A stretch of DNA of 64,000 bases from Thereva unica (GCA_949987705.1 OX465282.1:37412039-37476038); one strand, 5' to 3'; shown: positions 1 to 11,370, numbered from the stretch's first letter. Notes: generated by a model from the sequence alone, not told the origin. Program-made: numbers and translations.

Positions 1-1
1 G

Positions 2-3000
2 ACTGAAAGGGAAATTATAGTTATGATAATGTATGGAAAAAAACAGGGTTTAAAATAAAACATGTTGGTGTGCTTACTTAATAGACAAGATAAAATCTCA
101 AATACTCTTATGAATTTTGTAGTTAAAATTTATTTAATGATATTAAAATAAAAATTCGTAGTATAATTACCTGGAAGTGTGATCAAGATTTTGAGAAGAT
201 TGTGAATTATTGTGAGTAAGTTTCAGTCACAAGTATCCAATACTTTTAAAACATCTTCAAGCAGTTTGATGTGATTTTTCCATAGAGCCATTCTCCTTCG
301 AATAAAATCATGTTTGCGTTGCTATCCCCATTGTCGATGATAGATAAAAAAATTGCAAACCGCTTCTTTAAATATTTAAGGTCATCTTCTTCTTCTCCCT
401 GCGCTTCAACTAAATTAGTGGGTATAATACTTTGTAGGCCAAACCACTCCAATGAGCTAGAACTTAATCTAGATGTTAAATCGGTACAGATATTATCGAG
501 CAGAGGTATATAAACAGATCGTCTGTAGTACTCCTCTGGATCTCCTGGGTTTTTTGCCCTCTTAGTCCGTCTCCCTGCGAGCCTTGGTAGCCTTATTTCA
601 ATATCCAACTCTTTTGCTAATTCAGTAAAAATTATACTAAAAGTTTCAATAAATTTAGTGCTTCTTTCCGTTAAGGTAGACAAAGTGCTGGTGACTGCTT
701 TAGACGCTTGATTGACATCATGGGATGGTTTTTGCAGAAGTCGACTGAGTAGCAACGTGATGTTTAGGATTAATGACAGCATTGATATTAAAAGCCAGTC
801 GTGGACAAGGAGTTTAGCAAATCTGTTGCAGCAGTAGATGTCTTGGAATCTTTCCATAATGATATCGATGCGAGTGCCTCAACTGTTTGGCATAACCCAG
901 ATCGAAACTGTATTATTCCTTCGTGCCGCTCAAGCCATCTTGTATCGCATAAACCCGTCAAATGATGTTCCAGTATTGATTTCAAAATTTAACATCTCTT
1001 GGCAGACAAATTAAAAAATGAGATTACTGACTTCATTGTTCCCACAGTATTTCTAACACAAGAAACTGCGCCAACAGCTTCAGATGACATTACGCTGCAA
1101 CTGTCAGTATCAATTCCGACACAGTTGTTTAAGTCTAATGATAGTTCTAGCAATAAGTTTATAACAATCTTTCCCAAAGCCTCTCCTGTTAGGCGTTGTT
1201 CACTATATGCAAATCTTGACCTAAATCGATAGTTTTTATGTTAACATAGGCGTCAATGAATTTCACAAAGTCTTCACGAATTTCATTTTTGTATAGTTTC
1301 TCAAGTTCAATGAAATCTGCGCCACGTGGGAAATGTCTGTTGTTTCGTCACATATGACCGAATAATATCTAGAAGTTTGAACTTGATACAAAATGGTTTC
1401 TGTTATTTCCTCACCGCAGCATGCTATTATTTGATTTTGTGTGGTATTACCTGTGTAGGTTGCTCTTGATGAAGCTTTAGCTAAATGTCTCCTGAGGGAC
1501 ACATCCCCCGAACACATTTTGAATCTTAGTAGCTCCCTAAAATTTCCCTCATTAGTGGGCCCAGCCTCTTCATCCAAACAGCCACCATCTCGGTGGCCTC
1601 TTAAAGGGATATTTTGTCGGCCTAAGAATAGTATGGACTCTATTATCGGGCGTAGCTTCTCTCTATTTTCTTCACTTAGGTTTAGCCTTTCAGAGCTTAC
1701 CTGATTAGCAATAGATTTTTCAGGGTTTTTATAACTTTGCTGGAAATCCAGGCCAGCCTGAACGCACATTTTGTGATAAAACGGGTTTTCGTGGAACTGT
1801 ATATGTAAATCCTTCTTTACCTAAAAGATTCGCAAATGAAGTCAAAAGTTGGGTGAAAAGGTTTTGAAATATCATTCCTTTATTATGACCGATTCATCAG
1901 AAAACAAAACACAGAATTTACAAAACAATCCTTTTTTAATGTGGGAGAAAGCTAGACGATTGCTCTGTTCCAAGTGCTAATGGCCTAATAGTCCAATCAA
2001 TCTACGGATTCACAATGTTAATTTCCAGACAATTGAAGGCAGGGGAAAAAATATGGGCGTGTAGAACACTTAATTTGAAGAAAGATAGCGTGTTTTTTAC
2101 GGAATTGCATTGGCGAACTTAACCTAAAAAAATTGCAAAAGTAAAAAAAGGGTTTTCGCCAATAAAACAAAAAGTTGAGTTCGGATCCGAAAAAGTTAAA
2201 TGAGAAAGTTATAGGTATTAAAATTATCTTTCAATTGATGTGGTACAAAATATTGGTTAGTGTCTTATACATGGAGAAAAATGCTAAAAACCGTTAAAAA
2301 TCGCGTCTTTTTCATTTATTTTTTTCTTTTTATTGATGCGACCTAGAAACTTTTTACTTAGTAAAAATGTTTCTTTTGGCAATCTGAAAACTCATTTTTT
2401 TTTGGTTCGAAATTTTGCAAAAAATGTGGGTGAAATTTTGATTTTTGTAAAAAAAAGGTGTTACTTGGTGAGCGGCCACTTCTAACTTTTCGCGCTGTAG
2501 TAATTTCTGGTTGTTTTATTATATAAACTAGCTGGGACCCGGGCGACTAGGCTGCACCCATAAGCCAATAGTAGTAATCAGGTGAAGCATTTGGAGTTTG
2601 GAGTTTGAAAAAGGCATTTTTTTGGTACTTTTGATTCCAAATAACAAAATGTGAAACTCTTAGGGATCTGACATTTTGATCGCGACAATAAAAACCATCC
2701 ATTGACATCATTTTTCGAGATATGAATTTTCATACACAGATGCAGTCTCGCAATGAACTGCTTATTTTCTGTTTTTTTTTGCGAAAACCCGTTTTTTTGA
2801 CTTTTGCGAATTTTTTAGGTTAAGTTCGCCAATGCAATTCGTAAAAAAACACGCTATCTTTATTCAAATTAAGTGTTCTACAAGCCCATATTTTTTTCCT
2901 GCCTTCAATTGTCTGGAGAATTTCCGTAGATTGATTGGACTATAAGTAACGTTTTACTTCCTTGCCATTTTTTTGGGGACGGAAAGTGGTAATTCGTATA

Positions 3001-3148
3001 ATTTTGGAGGTTTCCAATGTCGTTTCAACAATTGATATTTAGTAAAATCATCAATCTTTTTATTTACAAAAAACCATACGTCGTTGGCAAAGCTTTCGTT
3101 ATTATAAGTTGAAGTTGATGGTACATTTTCCTTTTGTTGGAAATTCAA
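2..3148 (-). pseudogene. Broken DUF4371 / ZMYM1-like hAT-derived transposase gene, interrupted by a MITE
   Basis: Read from 3148 downward, the pieces follow the order of DUF4371 TTF-type zinc-finger proteins of the hAT class. The first is an N-terminal segment (KRHWKPPKLYELP); after the inserted MITE comes a TTF-type finger piece (GLFCKFCVLFSDES, about 1950-1900). Next are HENPFYHK, the hallmark LGRQNIPLRGHRD block (about 1640-1590) and the catalytic-region block YYSVICDETTDIS. Then come LCDTRWLERHEGIIQF (about 950-900) and a C-terminal part ending about 171 at a plausible donor (CTTCCAG/GTAATT), with an acceptor at about 3-5 leading out of the window. Defects are a 954-bp insertion at 1989-2942, an in-frame TAA at about 989, frameshifts near 1260, 800 and 260, and a TGA near 205. 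The hATC dimerisation end lies outside. It is a dead transposase or domesticated-type copy. The family call is from motifs I recognise; terminal repeats were not found. Confidence 0.85.
1989..2942. mobile_element. 954-bp foldback MITE with TAA target duplication
   Basis: Termini TAGTCCAATCAATCTACGG at the left and its complement at the right, within inverted arms of about 170 bp (roughly 1989-2160 and 2765-2942) that still match at about 90%. The trinucleotide TAA flanks both ends (1986-1988 and 2943-2945). There is no coding capacity. It splits the DUF4371 gene between the N-terminal segment and the CxxC finger. A 3-bp TAA target suggests PIF/Harbinger-type mobilisation, but the termini also match the 48538-50786 element, whose duplication is TTG. 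Confidence 0.85.
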
Positions 3149-3732
3149 TTTATATAATACATACTATACTTACCGACAAACATAATTGCTGCTATCTATG
3201 AGCAATTTTTAAAAGCTTGACTGACAGTTAATTATTTCAATTTTAATTTAATGCAATGTTTTTGTCAACATGAATACAAGAAAAACTGCCAATTTTAGTT
3301 CGTACTTACCATTGTACTGAAAAGATTACTTTAGATTACAAATAAACACTAAACAACGCAATAATTCTCATTTAAAATTAAAACAGCGAAAGTTTTATGC
3401 ACGTAGAGCAGTGGCGTAGATAGCTTTCAGCCATGGGGGGGGGGGGGGATATAACTTAGTATCTGCATTTCTTTGGGTTTCACCGTCCAAAAGCTTGCCG
3501 AATGGTTTTTTTGGCACTAAAAATTTTTTCATACCGAGATAATAATCAACGTGGTAAACGCCCTTAAATTGTTGATTCGCCAGAGACAATGAGTGTTCCG
3601 TGTATTATGTTCGTAGCCAGCGCACGTACTAAAGTCAATATTGGCAAATCGTAGACGGACACACTCCTTCGCTGTGCTCACTTTGCCTGATTCAGGCATT
3701 CCAAACCAGCGCACATACGGCACGACAAGTAT

Positions 3733-3831
3733 CGGCTGCAAAGATGGTTTATGGAGCGGAGCGTGAGAGAGGACGATGGAATGGACACAATTTCCATCGC
3801 CCACATTTGCCATAAACCATATTTGCAGCCG
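3733..3831. repeat. 99-bp hairpin
   Basis: CGGCTGCAAAGATGGTTTATGG pairs with its near-complement at the other end, and an inner CGATGGA/TCCATCG stem closes the loop. Role unknown; it could be part of the hAT subterminal region. Confidence 0.6.
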
Positions 3832-3833
3832 AG

Positions 3834-4497
3834 GCCTTTTTCATAATTGCATGGTTGCTTGCCTGCTTTCATGCATGCTTGCAAAAGAGCAACTGTCAGG
3901 TAAATCGGTTGCGCAATCTAGAAACTTTGCATTTTTGAATGAAAGCAATCAGCTGTCAAAAATATATGTCAAATTTGATGTCGAGTTTTTTTCCTTCATT
4001 TTCTGAGTTTGTTTACCGCTGAAAAATAAAACGAAAAAATGGATCGAGAAAATGTGATTAATGTTATTGTCAGTTTGTAGATAGATAACTCGGCTTCATT
4101 AGATCCGGTCCGAAAATTTGAAACTCCACAGCGAAAAAGAAGGATAAATTACATATATGTCTTGTTTAGCTCGTTAATCTCTCGTTTAAGTTTTATCCTT
4201 GGGGTGCTCCAAACCTCTTCATTATTTTCGCTATAGAATACATAATAATTTCAATAATAATTTAAATTAAAATAAAACACCCTAATAATATCGAAAAACT
4301 TAAAATCTTGTGCCAAAATTTCACTTTGGCACTTTTCTTCTCCTTTAATCAGATAAGCATGCGTACAAAAATAGTTGCAAGATTTGCGCAGACCTGTCAA
4401 GCAGGTTGCAGTTTTGAACAAATGATAGTTGCACATTTGCTTTTTTGAATACCATGCAAATGATCGATTTGCGCAACCATGCAATTATGAAAAGGGC
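3834..4497. repeat. 664-bp inverted-repeat element inside the hAT
   Basis: The left arm, reading TTTTCATAATTGCATGGTTG, is matched in inverted orientation at 4472-4497. Inside, oppositely oriented copies of TTGCGCAA-like and GCATGCTTGC-like stretches continue the pairing less perfectly. No ORF and no clear target duplication. Confidence 0.6.
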
Positions 4498-4720
4498 CCG
4501 ACTCTTGTCGCGTCGGGTGTACGCTCGTGTGGAACCACCCTATGATTTGCTCCACCGATTGTGCAGCGTTGCAACCCTACTACAATTGTACTATTTCTGC
4601 TACGATTTTTAAGCTGCAAGTTTGTACTCGGTACTATTTGATTTAAGTACATTTCTTATTCGATTTAATTCGATGAACTAGTTGGGATGTGGGTTCGACC
4701 CCTTCGGTCCACACGATTAA

Positions 4721-5784
4721 CTTCCCAGTATGACGAAGATGGAATAAACTGACTTCTTACAAAATAGTTATACGTTTAGCGCTAGTGGAAAATTGGCTAG
4801 TTCAAATAACTATAATAGTAGTAAATAAACAAGATTTTTCTAGAGAATTTGTTTTTCCTGAACGTTAGCAAACAAACATTTCCTCCGTATTTCGTTCGCT
4901 GCACTAAAGCGGGTGTTCAAATTCGTATTGAGCGTGCTGAAGCGCCGTTGACGAGCTGAGAAGCGAATGACTTCATTTGGAAATTTCAAAGCTTTCCGGA
5001 GATATTAGCAAAACTGTAACTATTAAGTACTTTTCAGACTTAACCAAAAAGAACAAATTTTACGGTAACTACTGGAAATCCCGGGATGAACCGCAATTTC
5101 CTGAAACGCGTAGAAAACAATTCCCCGTCAAAAAGTGCTAATCCAAGGTTTGAAAATTCGTGCTGTTTGTAAAGGGCAACGAAATTTTTGCACGATTTTG
5201 AAAGGTTGTCGGATTTTGACAATTGATGTTTTGTTCGAAGGCTATCTCTGTGCAGAACCCAAAAAAAGATCACTTCGTTTAGAACGGGTCTCATTCCATC
5301 GAGTTTATTAGATATGTATTTGCAAAACTTGTCTTTCTGACAATTAGCCGAAGTTTTTCTATTTAAACAAAATAGGCCCGACCGAATATGATGAAATTTT
5401 TTTCAGAGCATTTCTTCATCAATATTATTTTTTCGGCACCTCAATGAAGTCGATATAGGTTTTTAGTTCGTGCGGTATCGTGCAGGTACAAAAATCATAA
5501 ACGTCGTTCAAACAAAAACAAAAACGGTTCGACCGAATTTTATGAAAATCTTTCAGATCCTATTTCGGTTAATACGCTTCGAACAACACCTCAACGAAGT
5601 CGATATCTTTTTTAGTTCGCGCGATATCGTGCAGGAAAAAATGACCACATCCGTACGCACATACACACATACTTCCTCCCAATTTTTTGCTTAAAATGCT
5701 CCTGGGTCCTTGAAAGATAAAAATACGTTGAAATTTTCGATTTCGATTTTCGGACCGATTACAATAACTTCCTATACTGGGAAG
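4721..5784. mobile_element. 1.06-kb element with TTAA target sites (piggyBac-like target)
   Basis: Perfect 11-bp terminal inverted repeats CTTCCCAGTAT / ATACTGGGAAG, each immediately flanked by TTAA (4717-4720 and 5785-5788). TTAA duplication is the signature of piggyBac-type transposition. The interior has no transposase. It holds two diverged tandem copies of a roughly 145-bp unit. Confidence 0.75.
5355..5640. repeat. Two-copy tandem repeat, unit about 145 bp
   Basis: Each copy runs from a CGACCGAAT...ATGAAA block through CACCTCAA(T/C)GAAGTCGATAT to TATCGTGCAGG. The copies differ at roughly a quarter of positions. They lie inside the TTAA element. Confidence 0.65.
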
Positions 5785-6169
5785 TTAAAAAGTATCATAT
5801 CAAGGGATACTTTATATTTTTAGTATCTACTACTGTTTTAATGGATTTAGTACATATTGTTCGTTGGATTAATACATTTTAAACTTGCTTGGGTGGCAGC
5901 GCTTTGTAGGTCGCCCCCTGCTCCTTCTTTGACGGTGACAAAAAATACATTGTGCCGAGGGAGCGCGTGGTCATCATTACTACACCATTTTTTAGGAAGT
6001 TCATACGTTGATACTCTACATAATATGCTCAAACCTAATAGTTATTTCACCCAAAGTTAGGAACACGATTCTATTTCTTGATTAACTATAATGTTAATAT
6101 TTTGAGTATTTAGGAACCGAGGTGTCACTGTTGGCTCATCGTATTTACTTTACGGGGGGGGGGGTTAAC

Positions 6170-7186
6170 ATTTATTGAGGGCACGCTGGACAAAACGCAA
6201 TACCTGGACATCCTGAAGAGAAACCATTCAAATCTGCGCAAAAATTAAACCTAACTTCCCAACAAGACAATAGGCCCCCATCCACGGTCAAACAAATCGT
6301 CAAACCAATTTTCGACAAACAGCGCACACATTTATGCTTTGACATTTTTGGCCATCAACGAGGAAAACTTTCTTCAAACATCCCGAGCGACATTTCATAT
6401 AATCTACTGTAAACAAAGCGAACTTTACATGGCACACAGGCAAAACTCACACACACATTTAAGCTGTTTGAAGGAAATATTAAACCAGACGAATATTTTC
6501 TTCAAACAGCGGCCAACTTCGAAAACTTGTATTTTATACACGCACACTTGCAATTTTTTCGATGTTGGCCAGGAATTTGACGATTTGTTTGACCGTGGAT
6601 GGGGGCCTAATGACTCGAAGTACACATCCCATATAGTGCGTGAATGGATACTCTACAATGCTCGAAAGCAAGTACAAACTCCTCCGCAATCCCCAGATCT
6701 TAACCCCATTGAGAATTTGTGGCAACAAGTGAAGTCCCGGGTAAAAAGAACTACGCGTCGTAACAAAAACGAATTAAAATCAACAATAAAGGAAGTTTGG
6801 GCAAATATCCCTTCTTCCTTTACAAAAAAATTTGTGGAATCGAGGCCTAGTCGACTAAAATTAGTGATAGACGCTTGAGGTGGCCATACTATGTATATAT
6901 TAAAAACGATACTTCCATTAGTTAGGATATATTTATAAGCATTTTTCTGAAGTGTACGGTCAATTTTGTGTTAGTATAAATTGGTGTATTTTTTGTGTTT
7001 CCTTGTAAAGAAGTCACTAATATTATTTTTTTAATTCTCTTTTTATTTAATATCCCTTAGAAATGTTTATACTTTTATGTTAAATAAAATTTTTTAATAA
7101 GAAAATTTTTTTGGGTATTTAAATTGCAGAAAATTTTAACATTTTGTATGAAATTAAGGGTGTACGGTCAATTTTGGGAGTAACTG
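6170..7186 (+). pseudogene. Dead Tc1-like transposase copy with 3' terminal repeat
   Basis: Coding relics read GTLDKTQYLDILKRN, then QQDNDSKYTSHIV (second catalytic Asp region, split by a MITE), then QTPPQSPDLNPIENLWQQV (third catalytic Glu region) and VESRPSRLKLVIDA, the typical Tc1 C-terminus. The 3' terminal repeat TGTACGGTCAATTTTGGGAG ends ...TAACTG before TA at 7187-7188. A degenerate second copy of that terminal motif lies at about 6957. The N-terminal DNA-binding part and the left terminus are missing. Confidence 0.85.
6272..6608. mobile_element. 337-bp MITE with AAT target duplication
   Basis: Terminal inverted repeats start AGGCCCCCATCCACGG and extend over about 32 nearly perfect bases at both ends. 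AAT flanks the element at 6269-6271 and 6609-6611. Removing the element and one AAT restores an uninterrupted Tc1 QQDND motif, which fixes the boundaries. The interior is partly self-complementary. A related copy begins at 53678, also after AAT. Confidence 0.88.
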
Positions 7187-7335
7187 TACATACATAGAAT
7201 CAAAAAAGGTGCTGGTGCTTTAAAAGTTTCATGTACATATACTTAAATACTTAGATACGAAGACCTTTATTTTCGTAAGTCCATGGGGGGGATTGATCCC
7301 CTTGATCCCCCCCTATCTACGCCACTGACGTAGAG

Positions 7336-8120
7336 TACTCAAATTAAAACTGTATTAATCGAAACAATTCAAAAAGAATTCGGAAATCAATGTCACAATA
7401 GAGGGGGTAACAAATTATCTTAATTCGGAACCCTTATACATATCAACGTTCCGATCTCAAATCGTTTGAACTGGGCAAGTGGATTGAGGATTTAGATTTA
7501 ATTCATTATTGAATTTTGTTTTAACTTGTAACGGTAATTTGTTTAGTTGTGCATTTCAAGTAGATTACCTATTCTTAAATTTTCGTTGTACCACAAATTG
7601 AAAATTATAAAAATTTTAGTTAAAGCTATTAGTTTTAGTTATTAGATAAATTATTGAAAATGCCCAGTTACTCAAATTAGCCTAAACAAAAAGTCTATAT
7701 GAATTTCAAACTTTTATAAGGGATAAAAAGCTTTGCTAAATCATTACTAATATCTGGCCATGTCAATTCCTTCATATAGTTTTCTTTCCGAATTTGTTGA
7801 GAATCTAATTAGGCGAAATTTTCGAATTCCTAGTTTCTCGGGTCGAAAAAATCGAATATATTTTTTTTCATAAATCACATCTACAACATGTGTAGAAAAT
7901 GTGTGCCAAAGGATTTTTCGATATTGGAAGTGGTTCACAAGTTATGGCCCTGGAACGGAGCAGGTTTACGGAGCGTGCGTAAAGGATGTTCGACAGCGTG
8001 ATCGACCGTTCAGAAAGGCGCACAAGTGATGACGTAAAACAGGCCCGAATCGCGAAAAGAAAAGACGACGCAGCTCTGCGTTACTTCCAAGAAGGGTCCA
8101 GGTATGATCCATGCATAGCA
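7336..8120. other. AT-rich stretch with a short coding-like GC-richer segment
   Basis: Mostly unremarkable AT-rich DNA. At about 7945-8115 there is a GC-richer segment whose plus-strand reading (residues such as ARIAKRKDDAALRYFQE) looks like decayed coding sequence. I cannot assign it to a family. Confidence 0.4.
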
Positions 8121-8517
8121 GGTTGACGGTGAGATGAAATTTTTATTATAAATCGCATCTGCGAATTTTGAAACGCGTTTTTCTTGAAACCCTATTTTTC
8201 AAAATGGTGACCATGACAATTCAGAAACTACTGTGATCTTGTTCAAATTTATGCAGCATCTTTAATATGTTATAAGCCAACGATTGAACTAGGATTATCA
8301 TGATTGCTTCGATAGTTTTTTTTTCTACAAGCGAAAAACTTAAGACAAAATGACTAAAAAATAGAATATAATTTTCAAAAGTGTATAAAAAATTAATTTT
8401 TGTAATTTAGAATTCATTCTAGTTCAATCGCTAGTCTTAAATATGAAGATTAAAATGCCGTTTGGTTTTTTGATTTAAGATAAGCGGGAGATCCGCAATC
8501 TCGGTCACCGTCAAGCA
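8121..8517. repeat. About 400-bp foldback repeat
   Basis: AGGTTGACGGTGA at the left is answered by TCACCGTCAAGCACCT at the right. Inner stretches around CGATTGAACTAG (8281) and CTAGTTCAATCG (8431) are also inverted. Part of the left arm (AACGCGTTTTTC...GAAACC) recurs in the 15031-15741 MITE, so the two may be related. Confidence 0.55.
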
Positions 8518-8822
8518 CCTCCTTTACTTGATGTCTTCCTGTCGGCCACTATAACTTTGATTCTATTATATATTTTGTGTTCAAAAAATTTGTTAAGCTC
8601 ATTTAAATGTTAATAAAGATTATGTAAAAACAATGAAATTTATTACTTCGATGATTTGCCCGTAAAAAATTATTGTAAGAGCCGTAAAAAAACAGCCGGG
8701 AAACTAGAGGACCCCCTTAATGAATTCGTTAAGATAACTTAAAATTGCCAGTGCTGCCAATCGAGATCGATTTAATTACCTGGTAAAAATTCCATCAATG
8801 AGCCTATTCACATGCTGCCATA

Positions 8823-9459
8823 GGATGAAGACACAAAGAAAGCAGGTTGCCTGCTTTCCTATTACCAGTGCCTACCGGCGCTGATCGGCACAAAGAATGT
8901 TTCCATGCAATTGAATGAGGATGTGCATAATAAAAGCAGGAACGCGCTTATCGGCGCGGGCTGCCGGCCGGCGCCGACAAGTTTACCGGAATGAATCTAG
9001 AATTCTTTTCGCGCAGGTTCAGTCAGGCTACAGGAACCAAAGATTATGGACATCGACAACTTTAATTTCCGCAGTGTTCTGGTAAAATAGGCTGGCGATG
9101 CCAATTACACCACGTTCTGATTAAACGGCATTCTACTTTATTTAGTATATAATTGAAAGTTTCTAACGTCATTCTGGTATATTGGAAAAATTTATCTTTG
9201 TCTTTCTTTAGCTGTGTAAACAAATGATGATATTCGCTATGTAGTTTTCGATCCTTATTTATAGCATGGATACTTGTAATTTTATTTTTTAATTTTAAGG
9301 CCGAAGTTTCAAAAAGAAATAATTCATCATCTGATGAGCTAGACATGGTGGCTGGTAATTATGCCTGCTTTTACATGCGTTTGTAATGGCCATGAACCGG
9401 CGCAGGTCAGCGAGTAGGAAATCTGAAAACAGGTATCTGCTTTCTTTGTGTCTTCACCC
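8823..9459 (-). mobile_element. Internally deleted PIF/Harbinger element
   Basis: Terminal repeats GG(A/G)TGAAGACACAAAGAAAG are present at both ends, flanked by ATA (8820-8822, 9460-9462). The minus-strand ORF 9346-9062 (94 residues) resembles the N-terminus of Harbinger transposases: HHLFTQLKKDKDKFFQYTRM followed by TLETFNYILNKVE. It then ends near the right-end material, so the DDE domain is deleted. A short acidic start (MSSSSDDELF) gives a plausible ATG. Confidence 0.75.
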
Positions 9460-9462
9460 ATA

Positions 9463-9947
9463 AGTATGTCGAGCAAAACCGGTTTTATTCAACCCGTCGG
9501 AAATCACACGGGGCGTAATTATGTTTAGTGAAAGCTTTACGCGAACGTTTAATTGTAGATGAAATTCACTTGTTAGAGAAAAACAGAGTTAACGAAAGCA
9601 AGAGATAGAATTTTTTATATGTGTGTAAGTTTTCACACATTTGCTTTTGCGTGAAAACTGCTTCGTTAAGTTCTTCTGTTCCCTTCCCTCTCTCATCTAT
9701 AAAACCGGGTTTACTTGCCACGAATACGCACCGTGCGAACAGGCCCAATCTCCACACTTTATAAAGCTATGCATTTTCGATGGCTTGATTTTGTAATACG
9801 GTGCAAGGATTGTTAATTAATTCAAGTTATATAAAAACTGCATTAATTTTTCTATTCTCGGTGCGGGGAGGGCATGGCCCCCTTGAAACCGCCGTTGCTT
9901 ACAAGGGCCCCCACATGAAAAGTGCCCAGGGGCCTCTCAACCGAAAA
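9463..9947. other. No recognisable feature
   Basis: AT-rich DNA with a slightly GC-rich end near 9860-9940. A 63-residue minus ORF here shows no motif I recognise. Confidence 0.4.
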
Positions 9948-11160
9948 TCCGGGCCTGGTTGTTAAGGGAGATATTCGTACCACAACGGACAGTCCCGTAT
10001 ATTCCAAATCATATCCATACCCTAAAAATGAGGTAGATACACAAATTAAAAAATGTTAAGAGGATGGAATCATCCGTCCATCGAATTGACTATAAAATTC
10101 TCCAGTGTGGGTCGTGCCTAAAACAAATCGGCGCATCCGGAGAAAAAACTTCAGACTCGTAATAAATTATCACAAATTGAATTCTGCAACAATCCCCGGT
10201 AAATACCCCATTCCTGGTATTAGAGAATCTTGGCAAGAATAGCTGGTTTTCAATAATAAACTTAAAAAGTAGCTTTCGCCAGATTCTTCTGAAAGAGAAA
10301 GACATCGAAAAAACAGCATTTTCTGCCAACAATAAAAAGTACGAATTTACACGATTTCCTTCCATTTGACCTTCTATATTTCAAGGAACTTTAGATGAGA
10401 CTATTAGGGAACATCTCGGTGTACGTTGCTATGTTAAGATTAAAGATATAATCATTTTCGCAAAGGATCTCCATGAGCATTTTAAAAGCCTTAAAATTAT
10501 TTTTAAACATTGGAAAAGGCAAATATGAAAATTCAATTAAACAAGTCCGATTTTCTAAAAAAGAAGTTGAGTTTCTATGGTTTATAGTTTCCGCTGAAGG
10601 AATTAAAACAAATCCAAAAATGGAAAAATCAATAACAAACCTGGGGCCGGTTCGTGTATGGCGAACGACGATAATCGTACGAAAAAAAATTGAAGTCGAA
10701 AAATTTTGTCGACGAAAATTTTAGCGTTCGCATACATAGGTCGAAAGAAAATTGTTCATGTCCTAACGCAAAAACTCGATAACCCAAGACCTTTCGAGTG
10801 CCTTTCGTCGGTTTCAGACGAAAATTTTCAATTTTTCGACCTACGCGAATTCGAGACGAAAAAAATTTTCGTTTTCGACATACACGAACTGGCCCCTGCC
10901 TCCATCCAAAACATTGAACGACCTCAGATCATTTTTTGGTATGTCAGGGTACTGATGGTATTTATTTGCGACTATGCCAAAATTGCCAAGTCCCTGACAC
11001 CCCTTTTAAGAGGGAGGGGAAGATGGGCGAGTCCAAAAACCTCTAAAAAATCCAGCATTCTTACTCATCCCGATTTCTGATTTTTGAACTCACTACTGAC
11101 GCTTCAAAACAAGCAATAGGCGCTGTGCGAATGCAGGAAAACAAACCCATAACTCTAAAT
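9948..11160 (+). pseudogene. Degenerate Ty3/Gypsy pol fragment (reverse transcriptase to start of RNase H)
   Basis: In changing frames the plus strand shows RT N-terminal text (TDSPVYSKSYPYP), NFRLVINYHKLNSAT, KYPIP, FRQILLKEKDIEKTAF, a decayed RT core with YVKIKDIIIFAKD (where the YxDD box would lie), KKEVEFLWFIVSAEGIKTNP, and after an insertion IFWYVRVL..FICDYAKIAKSLTPLL and FELTTDASKQAIGAV from RNase H. Multiple frameshifts and stops. No LTRs, gag or integrase are seen nearby. An inserted repeat occupies 10643-10896. Confidence 0.82.
10641..10898. mobile_element. About 258-bp MITE with GGGGCCGGTTCG termini
   Basis: The left end CTGGGGCCGGTTCGTGTATG mirrors the right end, with multiple TTTTCG-rich internal inverted segments. 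It interrupts the Gypsy reading frame between SITNL and the following coding text. A related element lies at 51551-51873 and a terminal fragment at 48230-48262. The exact target duplication is unclear. Confidence 0.72.
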
Positions 11161-11164
11161 CATT

Positions 11165-11370
11165 GTAAAAGTACCAACTTCCACAGTTGTGATTCGTCAA
11201 AGGTAAATTTTTTTTCCAACTAAAATTTCAGCTTCAAATACCATCTTTTCCAAGAAATACGTAGTTAAAATATACATTTTTTCCAAAATTAAAAAGCTTG
11301 GAGTATTTCCTTGAATAATGTTGAAAATGAAGTAATATGAAATTTTGATGTTTAAATTATAGTTGAAAAA
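11165..11370. repeat. Dispersed repeat, copy 1
   Basis: Starts ATTGTAAAAGTACCAACTTCC and continues with AAATTTCA...TTTTTCCAA(A)AAATACG(T)AGTTA and GAGTATTTCCT blocks, which recur in the same order at 27465-27700. Unclassified. Confidence 0.6.

Larger units (their letters stand above)
3409..7327. mobile_element. 3.9-kb non-autonomous hAT element, host to nested insertions
   Basis: Begins CAGTGGCGTAGATAG and ends CTATCTACGCCACTG, flanked on both sides by the perfect 8-bp duplication ACGTAGAG (3401-3408 and 7328-7335). CAGTG termini plus an 8-bp duplication define the hAT superfamily. A G-run follows the left terminus and a GGGG/CCCC stretch precedes the right one. No hAT transposase is seen inside. 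The content is a hairpin (3733-3831), an inverted repeat (3834-4497), a TTAA element (4721-5784) and a Tc1 remnant (about 6170-7186) holding a MITE. The element was therefore mobilised in trans and has grown by later insertions. Confidence 0.92.

Noticed and set aside
246..3148. Functional host zinc-finger gene
   Set aside because: In-frame stops, several frameshifts and a MITE insertion break the DUF4371 frame.
9948..11160. Intact endogenous retrovirus or envelope gene with the Gypsy pol
   Set aside because: Only broken RT and RNase H text is visible; no envelope, gag or LTR was found nearby.
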